Assembly (NCBI GenBank): GCA_016214035.1
Contig: JACRPF010000003.1
Span: 157,723 to 221,722, forward strand
Origin: Spirochaetota bacterium
GTDB lineage: Bacteria; Spirochaetota; Brachyspiria; Brachyspirales; JACRPF01
Direction of reading: 5' to 3'
Length of the DNA: 64,000 nucleotides
Numbering within the stretch: position 1 is the first letter of the stretch; each line of letters opens with the position of its first letter. The translations under genes and the position numbers were made by a program. The notes under the pieces were generated by a model, which worked only from the letters and a program-made list of their open reading frames with translations, was not told where the DNA came from and made no database searches. Of this stretch, positions 1 through 8,427 are shown one piece after another.

Positions 1-1
1 A

Positions 2-1531
2 AAGGCCATTATAAAAAACATGCTTGATAACGCGGATATATCTATCGCCACCACGGGCGCGCTCTGCGTTGCTGACCTTAAAGAACCCGGTGTGTCGGCA
101 TATTTTGCCGGTATGCTCAAAACAATTAAACCGCAGATCCAGGTGGTGATGCTTGCCTCGCTCGCCTCGCTCGGCGACAGAAAGACCGGCGACAAAGCCG
201 CGGAACTTCTCGACGCCGGGGATGAGGATGTCGCATCGGCGGCAGCAAAGGCGCTGCTCGATCTCGGAACGGTGTCTCATGTAAAGGTGCTTGTGGTGAA
301 AGCCGGCGGCAGCGGCAAAGTATCCGATGCGGCACTCGACACCGTTTCACGGCTCAGCGGGAAGGATATCGATACCGAACTGGTAAAGCTTTTGAAAAGC
401 GGCGAGAAACCGGTAGTGCCTGCGGCGGCAAAATGTCTGGCGCGGCGGCAGACAAAGTCGGCGGTACCCGCGCTCATCGATATCGCAAAAGCGAAGGAAT
501 CGAGCACATTGAAAGAGACGTTCAAGGCGCTGCTTGTACTTGCCGATGAAAGCAATCTGTCCGATCTTGTGGCGCTTCTCAAGGAATATGACGGTGATGA
601 ACGGGTGAAGGATGTCATCGCCGGTGTGTACACGCGTGTCGCGAACCGGTCAAAATTCGCCGGCATTTTCACTGCCGCGTATGCGGGGGCGCAGGGCGGT
701 TTTAAGACATCGCTTCTGCCGCTGCTCGCGATGTCGGGCGGCGCTGATGAATTGGCGCTGGTAGCCGGTGCGCTCAAGGATGCCGACAGTGAGACGCAGA
801 CCGCGGCGGTGAAGGCGCTTGCCGAATGGCCCAATGACGGTGCTCTCGAACCGCTGTGGACCGTGGTACAGACGCCCGCGGCGCCCGCACATAAGATACT
901 CGCGCTCAGAGGTTATGCGCGTGCGCTGACGGCGCCGTCGCTCACACGGTCAGCGGCGGAAACACTCGCGATGCTCAGGAACGCCCTGACCGCCGCCGAC
1001 CGGGACGATGAGAAACGCATGATAATTGGTGCAATCGCGGTGGTGTATCATCCCGATGCGCTCGCCGTGCTTAAGGAATATTCGTCCGATAAAGTGCTCG
1101 GCAAGGATGCCGAACAGGCGTACCAGAAGCTCAAGAAACAGCTTGAAAGTCCGCCGGCGCTTTATGCATCGCATAATGACCGGAATATCAAAAAGGCGAT
1201 GGATAATGATATTGCGACACGCTGGGATAGCGGTAAAAAACAGGAACCCGGCATGTGGTTCATGGCGGATTGCCGGTATGAACGGACATTCGATAATATC
1301 AAGCTTGATACCGGGGCATCGGCGAACGATTTTCCCAATGCGTATGAGGTGTATATATCCAACAGCACCAATGACTGGAAAAGTCCGGTGGTGAAAGGCG
1401 AGGGGAAAAAAGGGCAGCTTGTCATTCCGTGCAACAAGGCGCGCGGTCAGTATGTCAAAGTCGTGCAGACGGGGAGTACGACGTCGTGGTTCTGGTCGAT
1501 CCATGAGTTCTCTTTCAACGTAAAGGAGTGA
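2..1531 (+). CDS. HEAT-repeat protein with C-terminal discoidin-like domain (5' end outside window)
   Basis: The reading frame is open from the first base, so the true start probably lies upstream of the window; the first internal ATG is at 20. About 370 residues form alanine- and leucine-rich helical pairs typical of HEAT or PBS-type repeats (recurring segments such as AAAKALLDLG, AAAKCLARR and AAVKALAEWP), a protein-binding solenoid. The last 125 residues form a beta-rich domain with WDSGKKQEPGMWFMADC and a terminal WSIHEFSF, resembling F5/8 type C (discoidin, CBM32-like) carbohydrate- or surface-binding domains. It was probably exported, but its signal peptide would lie outside the window. 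The next gene carries a related binding domain. No enzymatic motif is seen; function is inferred from architecture only. Confidence 0.8.
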   Translation, partial: KAIIKNMLDNADISIATTGALCVADLKEPGVSAYFAGMLKTIKPQIQVVMLASLASLGDRKTGDKAAELLDAGDEDVASAAAKALLDLGTVSHVKVLVVKAGGSGKVSDAALDTVSRLSGKDIDTELVKLLKSGEKPVVPAAAKCLARRQTKSAVPALIDIAKAKESSTLKETFKALLVLADESNLSDLVALLKEYDGDERVKDVIAGVYTRVANRSKFAGIFTAAYAGAQGGFKTSLLPLLAMSGGADELALVAGALKDADSETQTAAVKALAEWPNDGALEPLWTVVQTPAAPAHKILALRGYARALTAPSLTRSAAETLAMLRNALTAADRDDEKRMIIGAIAVVYHPDALAVLKEYSSDKVLGKDAEQAYQKLKKQLESPPALYASHNDRNIKKAMDNDIATRWDSGKKQEPGMWFMADCRYERTFDNIKLDTGASANDFPNAYEVYISNSTNDWKSPVVKGEGKKGQLVIPCNKARGQYVKVVQTGSTTSWFWSIHEFSFNVKE

Positions 1532-1553
1532 TTTTTCTGAATACACGGCAATG

Positions 1554-1604
1554 TTGCGGTAATGCTATCGCATCATATAATACAACTAATTGAACCGAAG
1601 GAGG
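1554..1604 (+). promoter_or_regulatory. Promoter and RBS of the secreted discoidin-like gene
   Basis: A -35 box TTGCGG (1554-1559), a 16-bp spacer and a perfect -10 TATAAT (1576-1581) precede a GGAGG ribosome site (1600-1604) and the ATG at 1610. Confidence 0.6.
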
Positions 1605-1609
1605 AACGT

Positions 1610-2278
1610 ATGCATCGCAGATTCAAAGGTATAGCAGCGGCTCTTGCCGGCGTGACGTTGTTCGGCGCACTGGCGTTCGCCGCCGACAAGATGGTGGAAC
1701 TGACGCTCAAGCTTCCGAAGGCCATGTTCGCGGGTACGCCCACCAAGATGGTGTCGCCAAATCTCGATCCCAAATCGGGTCAGAAGCGCGCAGCATTCAT
1801 GGTGCCTGAAGGAACGAAGCTCATATCGGCTAAGAAAAAAGTCACCGCGAGCGACAAGTATCCGGTCATCGGCGATCTTGAACAGATTACCGACGGCGAC
1901 AAGGAAGGCGGCGACGGCAGTTTCGTCGAGCTCGGACCCAACAAGCAGTGGGTGCAGATTGACCTCGGCGCTAAATCGACGATACAGGCAATCGCGCTCT
2001 GGCATTATCACATGCAGGCGCGTATCTACCGCGACATCGTCATCCAGGTTGCCGCTGACGCCGATTTCATCACCGACGTGAAGACTGTGTATAACAGCGA
2101 TCACGACAACTCGCTCGGTCTCGGCGCGGGGAAGGATTATGAATACATCGAGACGTTTGAAGGACGGCTCATCGATGCGAAAGGTGTTACGGGACGCTAT
2201 GTGCGGCTTTACAGCGCCGGCAACACGGCGAACGCGAACAATCACTACATCGAAGTGGAAGTGTACGGAGCGCAATAG
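1610..2278 (+). CDS. Secreted discoidin-like (F5/8 type C) protein
   Basis: Encodes 222 residues starting at the ATG at 1610, chosen because GGAGG lies five bases upstream and the product then begins with a clean signal peptide (MHRRFKG, a hydrophobic core, cleavage near ALAFA-A). The mature part has one beta-sandwich: DGDKEGGDGSF, WVQIDLGAKSTIQAIALWH and a C-terminal GRYVRLYSAGN...HYIEVEVYG, the classic pattern of discoidin/F5-8C domains that bind glycans or surfaces. No catalytic domain is attached. It follows a HEAT protein that ends in a similar domain, so both may act on the same extracellular ligand. The binding target is unknown. Confidence 0.82.
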   Translation: MHRRFKGIAAALAGVTLFGALAFAADKMVELTLKLPKAMFAGTPTKMVSPNLDPKSGQKRAAFMVPEGTKLISAKKKVTASDKYPVIGDLEQITDGDKEGGDGSFVELGPNKQWVQIDLGAKSTIQAIALWHYHMQARIYRDIVIQVAADADFITDVKTVYNSDHDNSLGLGAGKDYEYIETFEGRLIDAKGVTGRYVRLYSAGNTANANNHYIEVEVYGAQ

Positions 2279-2289
2279 GTTTCTCAATC

Positions 2290-3825
2290 ATGACGATAGA
2301 CGTACGCCGGGCGGCACTCTTTGCAGTGCTGTCCGGCGTTGTCATTATTATCGCCGTGTTTCTCCGCTTCAGCAGCCTTGACGCGCGGGTGATGCATCAT
2401 GACGAGGCGAATCAGGCGGTGCGTTTCTGTGCATTGTTCACCGACGGCACATACGTGTACGACCCGGTGGAGCATCACGGCCCCACGCTGTATTATCTGT
2501 CACTGCCGGCGGCAAAGCTTTTCGCCCGCAACGTTTCTTCGGTAACCGAAGCCATGCTTCGTGCCGTCCCGGCTTTTTTCGGTGTACTGCTCGTGCTTTT
2601 GACATTCGCACTGGCGGGTTTTTCTCGGACGGCAAAAGTCATCACGGCGGCTTGTGCGGCGGTGTCACCGGCATTGGTGTATTACAGCCGGTATTTCATC
2701 CAGGAAATGCTGCTTGTCTGCTTTACGTTCGGTGTCATCGTCTCGCTCTGGCGTTTTCTGCGATCACCGACGGCGTTCATGGCCGCAATCGCCGGTATGT
2801 GTTTCGGTCTCATGTGCGCGACAAAAGAAACATGGGTGCTTGTTACTGCCGCTCTTATACCCGCCGTCATCGTAGTTCTCATGATGCATCGCCATGACGG
2901 TATGTTCCGCTCTGTCCGTGAATATTGCAGAATGCAATTTATCTTTGCCGGAATTCTCGGCGTCGTGATTCCCGTGGCGCTTTTTTTTACTTCGTTCGGG
3001 ACGAATCCAACGGGTATTTTCGACGTGTTTCGTTCGGTACTGCCGTATATTTCGCGAAGCAGCGGCAGCGGGCATGCGCATCCATGGTATTTCTATATAA
3101 CCACACTCATCGGAAACAGGATTGGGCATTTCTATATTACTGATGTTGTTTTCATGGTATCCGGTTTGGCCGGTGTCGTGCTGGCGTTTGCCGGAAAGAT
3201 TGGCGGTCGTGAGCAGAATGCTTTTGCCCGATTCATAGCCGTATATACGCTCTCGCTCGCACTCATCTACTCGATTATACCCTACAAGACACCGTGGTGT
3301 TTGGCCGGATTTTTTCATGGCTTCATCCTGCTTGCGGGTATGGCCGCAGCGGCAGTATATGCCGGATATACATCCAGAGCGGCAAGAATAGTCATGACGA
3401 TTGCTGCCGGTACGATGGCCTTTTTTTTCGGCGTGCAGTCCTATGCCGCCGGTGTTCTCTATGGCGCCGATTCCAGAAATCCGTATGCGTATGTACACAC
3501 GCTTCCCGATTATCTGAAATGCATGGCGCGTATCAATCAGGTGGCGGATACGAATACCTTTATCGCCGTACTGGCATCGGCAACCGATACCTGGCCTGCA
3601 CCGTGGTATCTCAGGAATTATCAGCGTGTCGGGTACTGGACGGACACGAATCCGGATCCGCAGATTCTGCAGGCGCCGGTCATTCTTGTCGCGCAGGAGT
3701 ATCAGCCGGCAGTGCACTCCCGCCTTGAACATACGCATGTGCTTGAATATTACGGACTCAGGGAAAATGTCTTTGCGGCGTTGTACATCGAGCGCGGTCT
3801 TTATAAAAAGGTCATACGCCCGTGA
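2290..3825 (+). CDS. Agl23/ArnT-like membrane glycosyltransferase (TIGR03663 type)
   Basis: A 511-residue polytopic membrane protein with about 11-12 hydrophobic segments. Residues 36-43 (HHDEANQA) after the first membrane helix hold the acidic motif of the first external loop of GT-C glycosyltransferases; the adjoining EHHGPTLYYLSLP and the later PYKTPWCLAGF segment match the TIGR03663 family (flippase activity-associated Agl23, related to ArnT and PMT enzymes), which transfer sugars from polyprenyl-phosphate donors on the outer face of the membrane. It starts 11 bases after the preceding gene and its stop overlaps the next start (GTGA, 3822-3825), so it is probably cotranscribed with the NusG_II and Gx-transporter genes. 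Donor and acceptor are unknown. Confidence 0.8.
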   Translation: MTIDVRRAALFAVLSGVVIIIAVFLRFSSLDARVMHHDEANQAVRFCALFTDGTYVYDPVEHHGPTLYYLSLPAAKLFARNVSSVTEAMLRAVPAFFGVLLVLLTFALAGFSRTAKVITAACAAVSPALVYYSRYFIQEMLLVCFTFGVIVSLWRFLRSPTAFMAAIAGMCFGLMCATKETWVLVTAALIPAVIVVLMMHRHDGMFRSVREYCRMQFIFAGILGVVIPVALFFTSFGTNPTGIFDVFRSVLPYISRSSGSGHAHPWYFYITTLIGNRIGHFYITDVVFMVSGLAGVVLAFAGKIGGREQNAFARFIAVYTLSLALIYSIIPYKTPWCLAGFFHGFILLAGMAAAAVYAGYTSRAARIVMTIAAGTMAFFFGVQSYAAGVLYGADSRNPYAYVHTLPDYLKCMARINQVADTNTFIAVLASATDTWPAPWYLRNYQRVGYWTDTNPDPQILQAPVILVAQEYQPAVHSRLEHTHVLEYYGLRENVFAALYIERGLYKKVIRP

Positions 3826-4181
3826 AACGACAGCGTATCATCCGACCTGGAGATGTAATGCTCGCCGTAATCGCCGTCGCGGCGGCACTTACGATAATCG
3901 TGACCGGGCATTCCGGACGCGGCGTGCGGGCGCTCATCTACCGTGACGGTGTACTTGTTCGTACCATGGATCTGGCCCGTGCGGCATGCGTCGATGCAGG
4001 CGGTATGCGAATAGAAACTAAGGATGGAAAAGTACGGATGCGGAGTTCCGACTGTGTGCATCGATATTGCGAACGTGCCGGTTGGATCGATGCGCCGCAT
4101 GAACAAATTGTCTGCGTTCCGAACCGTATCCTGATAGCCGTTGACGGCGGAGAAAACCGGTGCGATGCGGTGTCCCGATGA
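3822..4181 (+). CDS. NusG domain II protein, EetA-like
   Basis: 119 residues starting with GTG that overlaps the upstream stop by four bases. One N-terminal membrane anchor (residues about 11-28) is followed by a small extracytoplasmic beta domain of the NusG_II type: RALIYRDGVLVRTMDL, then DGKVRMRSSDCVHRYCERAGWI and PNRILIAVDGG. The DC-x5-C pair, followed by the W-I segment, is typical of this family. From established work on Gram-positive flavin-based extracellular electron transfer, proteins of this kind (EetA) sit beside a Gx-transporter protein (EetB) and an ApbE flavin transferase, exactly the arrangement here. The molecular role is not firmly known; the link to electron transfer is inference from gene order. 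Confidence 0.75.
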   Translation: MKRQRIIRPGDVMLAVIAVAAALTIIVTGHSGRGVRALIYRDGVLVRTMDLARAACVDAGGMRIETKDGKVRMRSSDCVHRYCERAGWIDAPHEQIVCVPNRILIAVDGGENRCDAVSR

Positions 4182-5254
4182 GTGCGCGGCGCGAATACGA
4201 TACGGCGATACTCGTGGCATTTGCCGCGGCGCTGCAGATAGCCGAGTCGTTCATCCCGTATCCGGTGCCGGGGGCAAAACTCGGTCTTGCGAATATCGCT
4301 ACAATGCTGGCGCTCATGCGTTTCGGCCCTGGTGCTGCGGTCACGGTGGCATTCCTCCGCACGATAGTGGCATCACTGGTGCTCGGAACGTTTCTCGCTC
4401 CGCCGTTTTTTCTGAGCCTTACCGGTGCGCTTGGCGCGGCGCTGCTGTCATCGTTGGTATATGTCGTTTTTGTCAATGCAAAGCGTCCGTTCATGAGCAG
4501 TATAGGCGTAAGCGTTGCCGGTTCTGTCGCGAGCATACTCTGCCAGACTGTTGTGGCGGCGCTCTTTTTCGTGAAGACGACGGCGCTCTTCAGCATTGTT
4601 CCCTATCTTGTCATCATCGCCGTGGTAACCGGCTGGGTAAACGGATATATCGCCGCACGCATGATTTCATCACATCGATATGAGCGTTTCATTGCAGTTA
4701 TATCCGGGGCGATGCGGCCTGAGGCGCTATCGGCTTCTTCGAAAAAGCCTGCGATGCGTCCGGTACTCAGTGTTATCGGCGCGTTTGCCGCTGCAGTGAT
4801 TCTGGCGGTGAGCGATGCGCCGCTTGTCGGTGCGGCGGTTGCGGTGATCTTTATTATTTATGCAGTTGTACTCCGTGTTCCGTTGCGTGCCCTTTTCCGT
4901 GTACTGCGAAAATCCATCCTGCCGATTGCGCTTTTTTCATTCGCCGCTTTCCTTGCCGCAAACAACGGTGCTGTTCTTGCCGTAATCGGAGGATTTATTA
5001 TCACACAGGAAGGTGTTTCTATCGCGGTAAAAAGCGCTGCCCGTCTCTTTCTGCTGTCGTTCAACGCGATGCTGCTCATGCGTGCGGTAAAGTCTGAAGA
5101 CCTTGTTGCCATTGCGGTACGATGTGTTCCGCCGATTCCCGTGGTTAGAAAACACCTGATGCCCATGGCGCATGCCGCGGCACTTGCGCTTGTGGCAACA
5201 CCGCATGCCGTCGCCGCCATTCGCGCAGAAGTGAATAAAATGTTCTCGCGATGA
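4178..5254 (+). CDS. Gx transporter (EetB-like) fused to an ECF T-component-like domain
   Basis: Starts at the ATG at 4178 in an ATGA overlap with the preceding stop; a GTG at 4160 is possible but less likely. Residues about 1-175 are a membrane domain of the Gx transporter/Hpre_diP_synt_I family (PYPVPGAKLGLANIATMLAL, GTFLAPPFFLSLTGALGA), the S-like EetB type. Residues about 200-355 form a second set of helices resembling CbiQ-type T components of ECF transporters (AARLFLLSFNAMLLMRAVKSEDLV...PPIPVVRK). EetB-like proteins are usually about 170-180 residues, so this is a fusion. It lies between eetA-like and apbE-like genes, consistent with moving a precursor for flavinylation or quinone synthesis. 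The substrate is unproven. Confidence 0.75.
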   Translation: MSARREYDTAILVAFAAALQIAESFIPYPVPGAKLGLANIATMLALMRFGPGAAVTVAFLRTIVASLVLGTFLAPPFFLSLTGALGAALLSSLVYVVFVNAKRPFMSSIGVSVAGSVASILCQTVVAALFFVKTTALFSIVPYLVIIAVVTGWVNGYIAARMISSHRYERFIAVISGAMRPEALSASSKKPAMRPVLSVIGAFAAAVILAVSDAPLVGAAVAVIFIIYAVVLRVPLRALFRVLRKSILPIALFSFAAFLAANNGAVLAVIGGFIITQEGVSIAVKSAARLFLLSFNAMLLMRAVKSEDLVAIAVRCVPPIPVVRKHLMPMAHAAALALVATPHAVAAIRAEVNKMFSR

Positions 5255-5282
5255 ACGGATATGTCGCGATTTTTTATCAATA

Positions 5283-5291
5283 TGATATACT
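5283..5291 (+). promoter_or_regulatory. Extended -10 promoter of apbE; predicted leaderless start
   Basis: TG-A-TATACT (5283-5291) is an extended -10 element ending seven bases before the apbE ATG at 5298, so transcription should begin on or next to the start codon. The -35 region is poor, as expected for an extended -10 promoter, and no Shine-Dalgarno sequence is present. Confidence 0.5.
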
Positions 5292-5297
5292 GCGGTC

Positions 5298-6299
5298 ATG
5301 TTCCGCATAAGCTATATCCGTGTACTGCTGTCCGCCCTCGGCACGATTGTCGCTTTTTCATGCGTACAGTCACCGCGCGACCGGGTGACTCGGGCCCGGT
5401 TTCTCATGGATACGTACTGCTCCATCACCATTCCCGCCGCGGAACACGCACAGGAGTCGCTGGATGCGGCATTCGCGCGCATGGAGGCGGTAGAACGGTC
5501 GTTTAATGTGCATACCAATACAAGTCCGCTCTACGCGTTCAATAAGTCCGGTGTGCCGGTCACGGATTCCGAGATAGTCACAGCTATGGAATCGGTGCTC
5601 GATGTGTGCCGTGACAGCGGCGGTGCGTTCGACTGCACGGTGTTTCCCATTGTCGATGCCTGGGGATTTTACGGGCCGCATGAGAACACCGTCCCGTCAG
5701 CCGCGCATCTTGCAGCGCTGCGCCCGCTCGTGAACTGGCGGTTCATCGCCGTCAATCGCGGAAGACTGGTAAAGCTGCTGCCTGCGGTGCGTGTCGATCT
5801 CGGCGGGGCGGCAAAAGGATACGCTGCCCATGAGGCGGCTAAGACGCTTGCCTCGTCCGGTGTACGTTCCGCTATCGTCGATGCGGGCGGGAACATCTAC
5901 GCGCTCGGCGATAACAACGGCAAGCCGTGGCGTATCGGTGTTCAGAATCCGCGCGACGGCTCTCGCATTGTCGGCATCATCGTTGCGTCGAACACGAGCG
6001 TATCGACATCAGGCGATTATCAGCGATATTTCGAAACGAACGGTGTGCGCTATCATCATATCATAGATCCGGCAACGGGCTGTCCCGCACAATCCGGTAT
6101 CGCAAGCGTCACCATAATGCATCCCGACGGGCTCTACGGTGATCTGCTTTCAACAGCGGTATTCGTGCTCGGTGCCGAACGCGGCGGTGCGCTCATCGAA
6201 CGGATGACAAACGCCGGTGCCGTCATCGTGCTCACGAACGGAAACGTGATCGTCTCCTCGCGGATGAAGCCGCATTATATTCCTGAAAAAGCCCGCTGA
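5298..6299 (+). CDS. apbE: FAD:protein FMN transferase (ApbE family lipoprotein)
   Basis: 333 residues. The N-terminus has a hydrophobic core ending in the lipobox AFSC, so the protein is a predicted periplasm-facing lipoprotein. ApbE transfers FMN from FAD to a Ser/Thr of exported redox proteins. Family signatures are plain: FLMDTYCSITI near residue 35, VDLGGAAKGYAAHEA near 175, DAGGNIYALGD near 198, and HHIIDPATGCPA near 258, with the D-L-L-S-T-A metal/FAD region near 285. Length matches the family. It follows eetA/eetB-like genes by 43 bases but has its own candidate promoter. No FMN_bind acceptor protein is encoded in this window, so its target lies elsewhere (for example Rnf/Nqr subunits). 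Confidence 0.93.
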   Translation: MFRISYIRVLLSALGTIVAFSCVQSPRDRVTRARFLMDTYCSITIPAAEHAQESLDAAFARMEAVERSFNVHTNTSPLYAFNKSGVPVTDSEIVTAMESVLDVCRDSGGAFDCTVFPIVDAWGFYGPHENTVPSAAHLAALRPLVNWRFIAVNRGRLVKLLPAVRVDLGGAAKGYAAHEAAKTLASSGVRSAIVDAGGNIYALGDNNGKPWRIGVQNPRDGSRIVGIIVASNTSVSTSGDYQRYFETNGVRYHHIIDPATGCPAQSGIASVTIMHPDGLYGDLLSTAVFVLGAERGGALIERMTNAGAVIVLTNGNVIVSSRMKPHYIPEKAR

Positions 6300-6302
6300 C
6301 GC

Positions 6303-7040
6303 TTACGGCTTTTTTCGATGTGTCAGTGCATCGATAATCAGTTTGAAAAAATCTGCTATGGCGATGAAATAGTGCTGCAGTTTCACCTTCGACCCGCCGA
6401 CCTCTTTCCAATGCAGCACCGGGTACTCATGTATGTATGATTCATAATCACCCGGCAGGGTGCGTTTCAGCCGCATGAGGAGTTCAACGTCGAATATCCA
6501 CGATGTTATGAACGGCTGTGCGAATACTGTTTTCGCGGCAGCGGCGGTGAAAAGCTTCGCCCCGCACTGCGTGTCGTATACCGGCAGGTTCAGATATATC
6601 GACGCGGCGGTGGCGAATGCGCGCCCGATATAATGCCGGTACCATTTCCGCGTGATATCATACCCCATGAGTTTAACGCGTGAAGCGATGAGACATCTGA
6701 GACCAGGATGACGCGTGAAGTGGGCGATCATCCCGGGCAGTTCCGATAACGGCACCGCGAGATCCGCGTCCCAGAAACCGATGAGGTCGTAGGTGTCTGC
6801 CGCGCTGCATACACCGGCGCGTATCGCTTCCGCCTTGCCGGAATTCTCCTCCAGCCGGAGTATACGGACATGATCGGGGTGCGCCGCGGCACATGCGGAT
6901 AATAACGCATAAGTATTATCGGTGCTGCCGTCATCGACAAAGAGGAGATCGATAGGGCGTCCACTGGTGGCGCGCGTGAATGCGGCCGTATCGATTCGCT
7001 TCGATTCGTTGTAACAGGGTATTACCAGACAGGTTTTCAT
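6303..7040 (-). CDS. Family 2 glycosyltransferase, dolichyl-phosphate-sugar synthase type
   Basis: 245 residues from the ATG at 7040. The GT-A fold motifs appear in order: MKTCLVIPCYNES at the start, FVDDGSTDNT (UDP-sugar/metal-binding first aspartates), ENSGKAEAIRAG, and FWDADLAVP carrying the DxD metal motif; the later DTQCGAKLF and WIFDVELLMR segments match DPM1/GtrB-like polyprenyl-phosphate hexose synthases. Such enzymes make the polyprenyl-phosphate sugar used by GT-C enzymes such as the Agl23-like gene at 2.3-3.8 kb. No membrane anchor is evident apart from weak hydrophobicity near the C-terminus. A longer form starting at 7079 is possible, but the promoter at 7051-7079 argues against it. 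Confidence 0.85.
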   Translation of the reverse strand: MKTCLVIPCYNESKRIDTAAFTRATSGRPIDLLFVDDGSTDNTYALLSACAAAHPDHVRILRLEENSGKAEAIRAGVCSAADTYDLIGFWDADLAVPLSELPGMIAHFTRHPGLRCLIASRVKLMGYDITRKWYRHYIGRAFATAASIYLNLPVYDTQCGAKLFTAAAAKTVFAQPFITSWIFDVELLMRLKRTLPGDYESYIHEYPVLHWKEVGGSKVKLQHYFIAIADFFKLIIDALTHRKKP

Positions 7041-7050
7041 GATGTGTACT

Positions 7051-7079
7051 ACTATATCCCGCTCCGGAATATACGTCAA
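7051..7079 (-). promoter_or_regulatory. Promoter of GT2 gene; predicted leaderless
   Basis: On the minus strand TTGACG (7074-7079), a 17-bp spacer and TATAGT (7051-7056) place the transcription start near 7044, about four bases before the ATG at 7040. No ribosome binding site fits in between. Confidence 0.55.
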
Positions 7080-7097
7080 ATTTCAGGATGCGGGTAC

Positions 7098-7125
7098 TTG
7101 ACGGGTGATTTTTTTATGGTACACT
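7098..7125 (+). promoter_or_regulatory. Probable tRNA-Gln promoter
   Basis: TTGACG (7098-7103), a 16-bp spacer and TACACT (7120-7125) lie about 85 bases before the tRNA, with no other plus-strand gene in between. Confidence 0.5.
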
Positions 7126-7211
7126 GTCGGCCATGAACGTTGTTAACTGTATTTATCTGCGGGCCGCATATACGTTTTATTTGATTGATACATTGTAACA
7201 ATATCCATTAC

Positions 7212-7282
7212 TGGGGTGTTGTGTAATGGTAGCACGACAGACTCTGAATCTGTTTGTATAGGTTCGACTCCTTTCACCCCAA
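7212..7282 (+). tRNA. tRNA-Gln (anticodon CTG)
   Basis: The acceptor stem TGGGGTG (7212-7218) pairs with CACCCCA (7275-7281), followed by discriminator A at 7282. The anticodon arm ACAGA-CTCTGAA-TCTGT places CTG in the anticodon, reading CAG. The D arm contains TGTAATGGTAGCAC and the T loop contains GGTTCGA. A first base pair U1-A72 is typical of bacterial tRNA-Gln. No CCA is encoded. Confidence 0.9.
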
Positions 7283-7326
7283 GAGACGCGGTATCGAAAA
7301 TCCGCAGCATCCTGTTTTTCTCACGT

Positions 7327-7368
7327 CGCTGACAGCCGGTTATCTATCACTAGGTCAGCGTGTCTTTT
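7327..7368 (+). terminator. Possible terminator after tRNA-Gln
   Basis: CGCTGAC (7327-7333) and GTCAGCG (7354-7360) can pair around a 20-base loop and are followed by TGTCTTTTTA. The long loop makes this a moderate candidate only. Confidence 0.4.
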
Positions 7369-7374
7369 TAAGAT

Positions 7375-8427
7375 TTATTCGAGTGCCGGATTGAGTTCCG
7401 GCGTGCGATGCCGCCCGCCCTTTCCCGGTGCGAAAACCTTTCCCGCGGCATGTATCGCTGCGACAGCGCATGCATTTGTGCAGTCTTCGTTGACGCATAT
7501 CTTATTGTCGTATAACAGATATTTTCCGCGATACGTCGACGGCGTATAATTCGGCATGAACACATTCGCACCGTACCGCATGGCCTTTATCCTGCCGTCG
7601 GACGAGAGTGTTCCCATGGCAGTCGTTGCGGGGATGTTGACGTCGCGAAGCGTTATCCTGATAAGCGCCATCACTTTGAGCGTCAGGAACAGTTCTCGCG
7701 GTTTTTCATCGCCAAGCGGTGTATCCTTATGCGGGAGAAAGGGTCCGATACCAATCATGTCGGGACGGAGATCCATGAAGTAGAAGAGGTCGTTTACGAT
7801 GGACTCTATCGTCTGCCCCGGCAGTCCCACCATGATGCCGCTGCCGACTTCATACCAGAGTTCCTTGAGCGAGGTGAGACAGTGTTTGCGGTATGCAAGG
7901 TCGTCATCCGGGTGCAGCTCGCTGAAGAGAACGGGGTCGGTTGTCTCGATGCGCAGGAGGAACCGGTCGGCACCCGCATGCCGCATGCGCTCATATACAT
8001 CGAACGGACGCTCACCGACGGACAGCGTTACCGCCATGTCGTACCGTTCCCGTATCGAACGGATCAGGTCGATCAGATGATCGTCACTTGCCGGGTCTTC
8101 GCCGCCCTGCAGAACGACGGTGTGAATATCCTCCCGTACGAGACGGTCAACGGCGGAAAGCACTTCGTCTTCCGTAAGCCGGTAGCGTTCGACAGTGCCG
8201 TTTTCTCTCCGTATTCCGCAGTAGCGGCAGTTCTTTCTGCACCGGTTCGTGAATTCGATGATGCCGCGGATAAATACCGATTTTCCATAATATGCTTCGC
8301 ATATCGATTCTGAAAGTTCGAATATCGGCATGAACTCGTTTTCGTTAGTGATGGCGAGCGCGGCGGTAAGCACCTCACGCGAGAAGTTGCCGCGTTCAAG
8401 TTCACGGCGGATGTCGTCGCCGCTCAC
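7375..8427 (-). CDS. hydE: [FeFe] hydrogenase maturase HydE (radical SAM)
   Basis: 350 residues if it starts at the GTG at 8427, which overlaps the hydF stop (GTGA); a GTG at 8436 is an alternative. HydE is a radical SAM enzyme that, with HydG and HydF, builds the [2Fe] part of the H-cluster. The radical SAM motif CRKNCRYC lies near residue 65 in IIEFTNRCRKNCRYCGIRR, followed by QGGEDP and the IGIGPFLPHKDTPL segment typical of HydE; VNEDC-TNAC near residue 320 may bind a second cluster, which is optional in the family. Last gene of the hydrogenase operon, cotranscribed with hydF and hydG. Confidence 0.95.
   Translation of the reverse strand: MSGDDIRRELERGNFSREVLTAALAITNENEFMPIFELSESICEAYYGKSVFIRGIIEFTNRCRKNCRYCGIRRENGTVERYRLTEDEVLSAVDRLVREDIHTVVLQGGEDPASDDHLIDLIRSIRERYDMAVTLSVGERPFDVYERMRHAGADRFLLRIETTDPVLFSELHPDDDLAYRKHCLTSLKELWYEVGSGIMVGLPGQTIESIVNDLFYFMDLRPDMIGIGPFLPHKDTPLGDEKPRELFLTLKVMALIRITLRDVNIPATTAMGTLSSDGRIKAMRYGANVFMPNYTPSTYRGKYLLYDNKICVNEDCTNACAVAAIHAAGKVFAPGKGGRHRTPELNPALE

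Noticed and set aside
1586..2287. 233-codon minus-strand open frame opposite the discoidin-like gene
   Set aside because: The plus-strand gene has a promoter, ribosome site, signal peptide and domain. The antisense frame has none of these.
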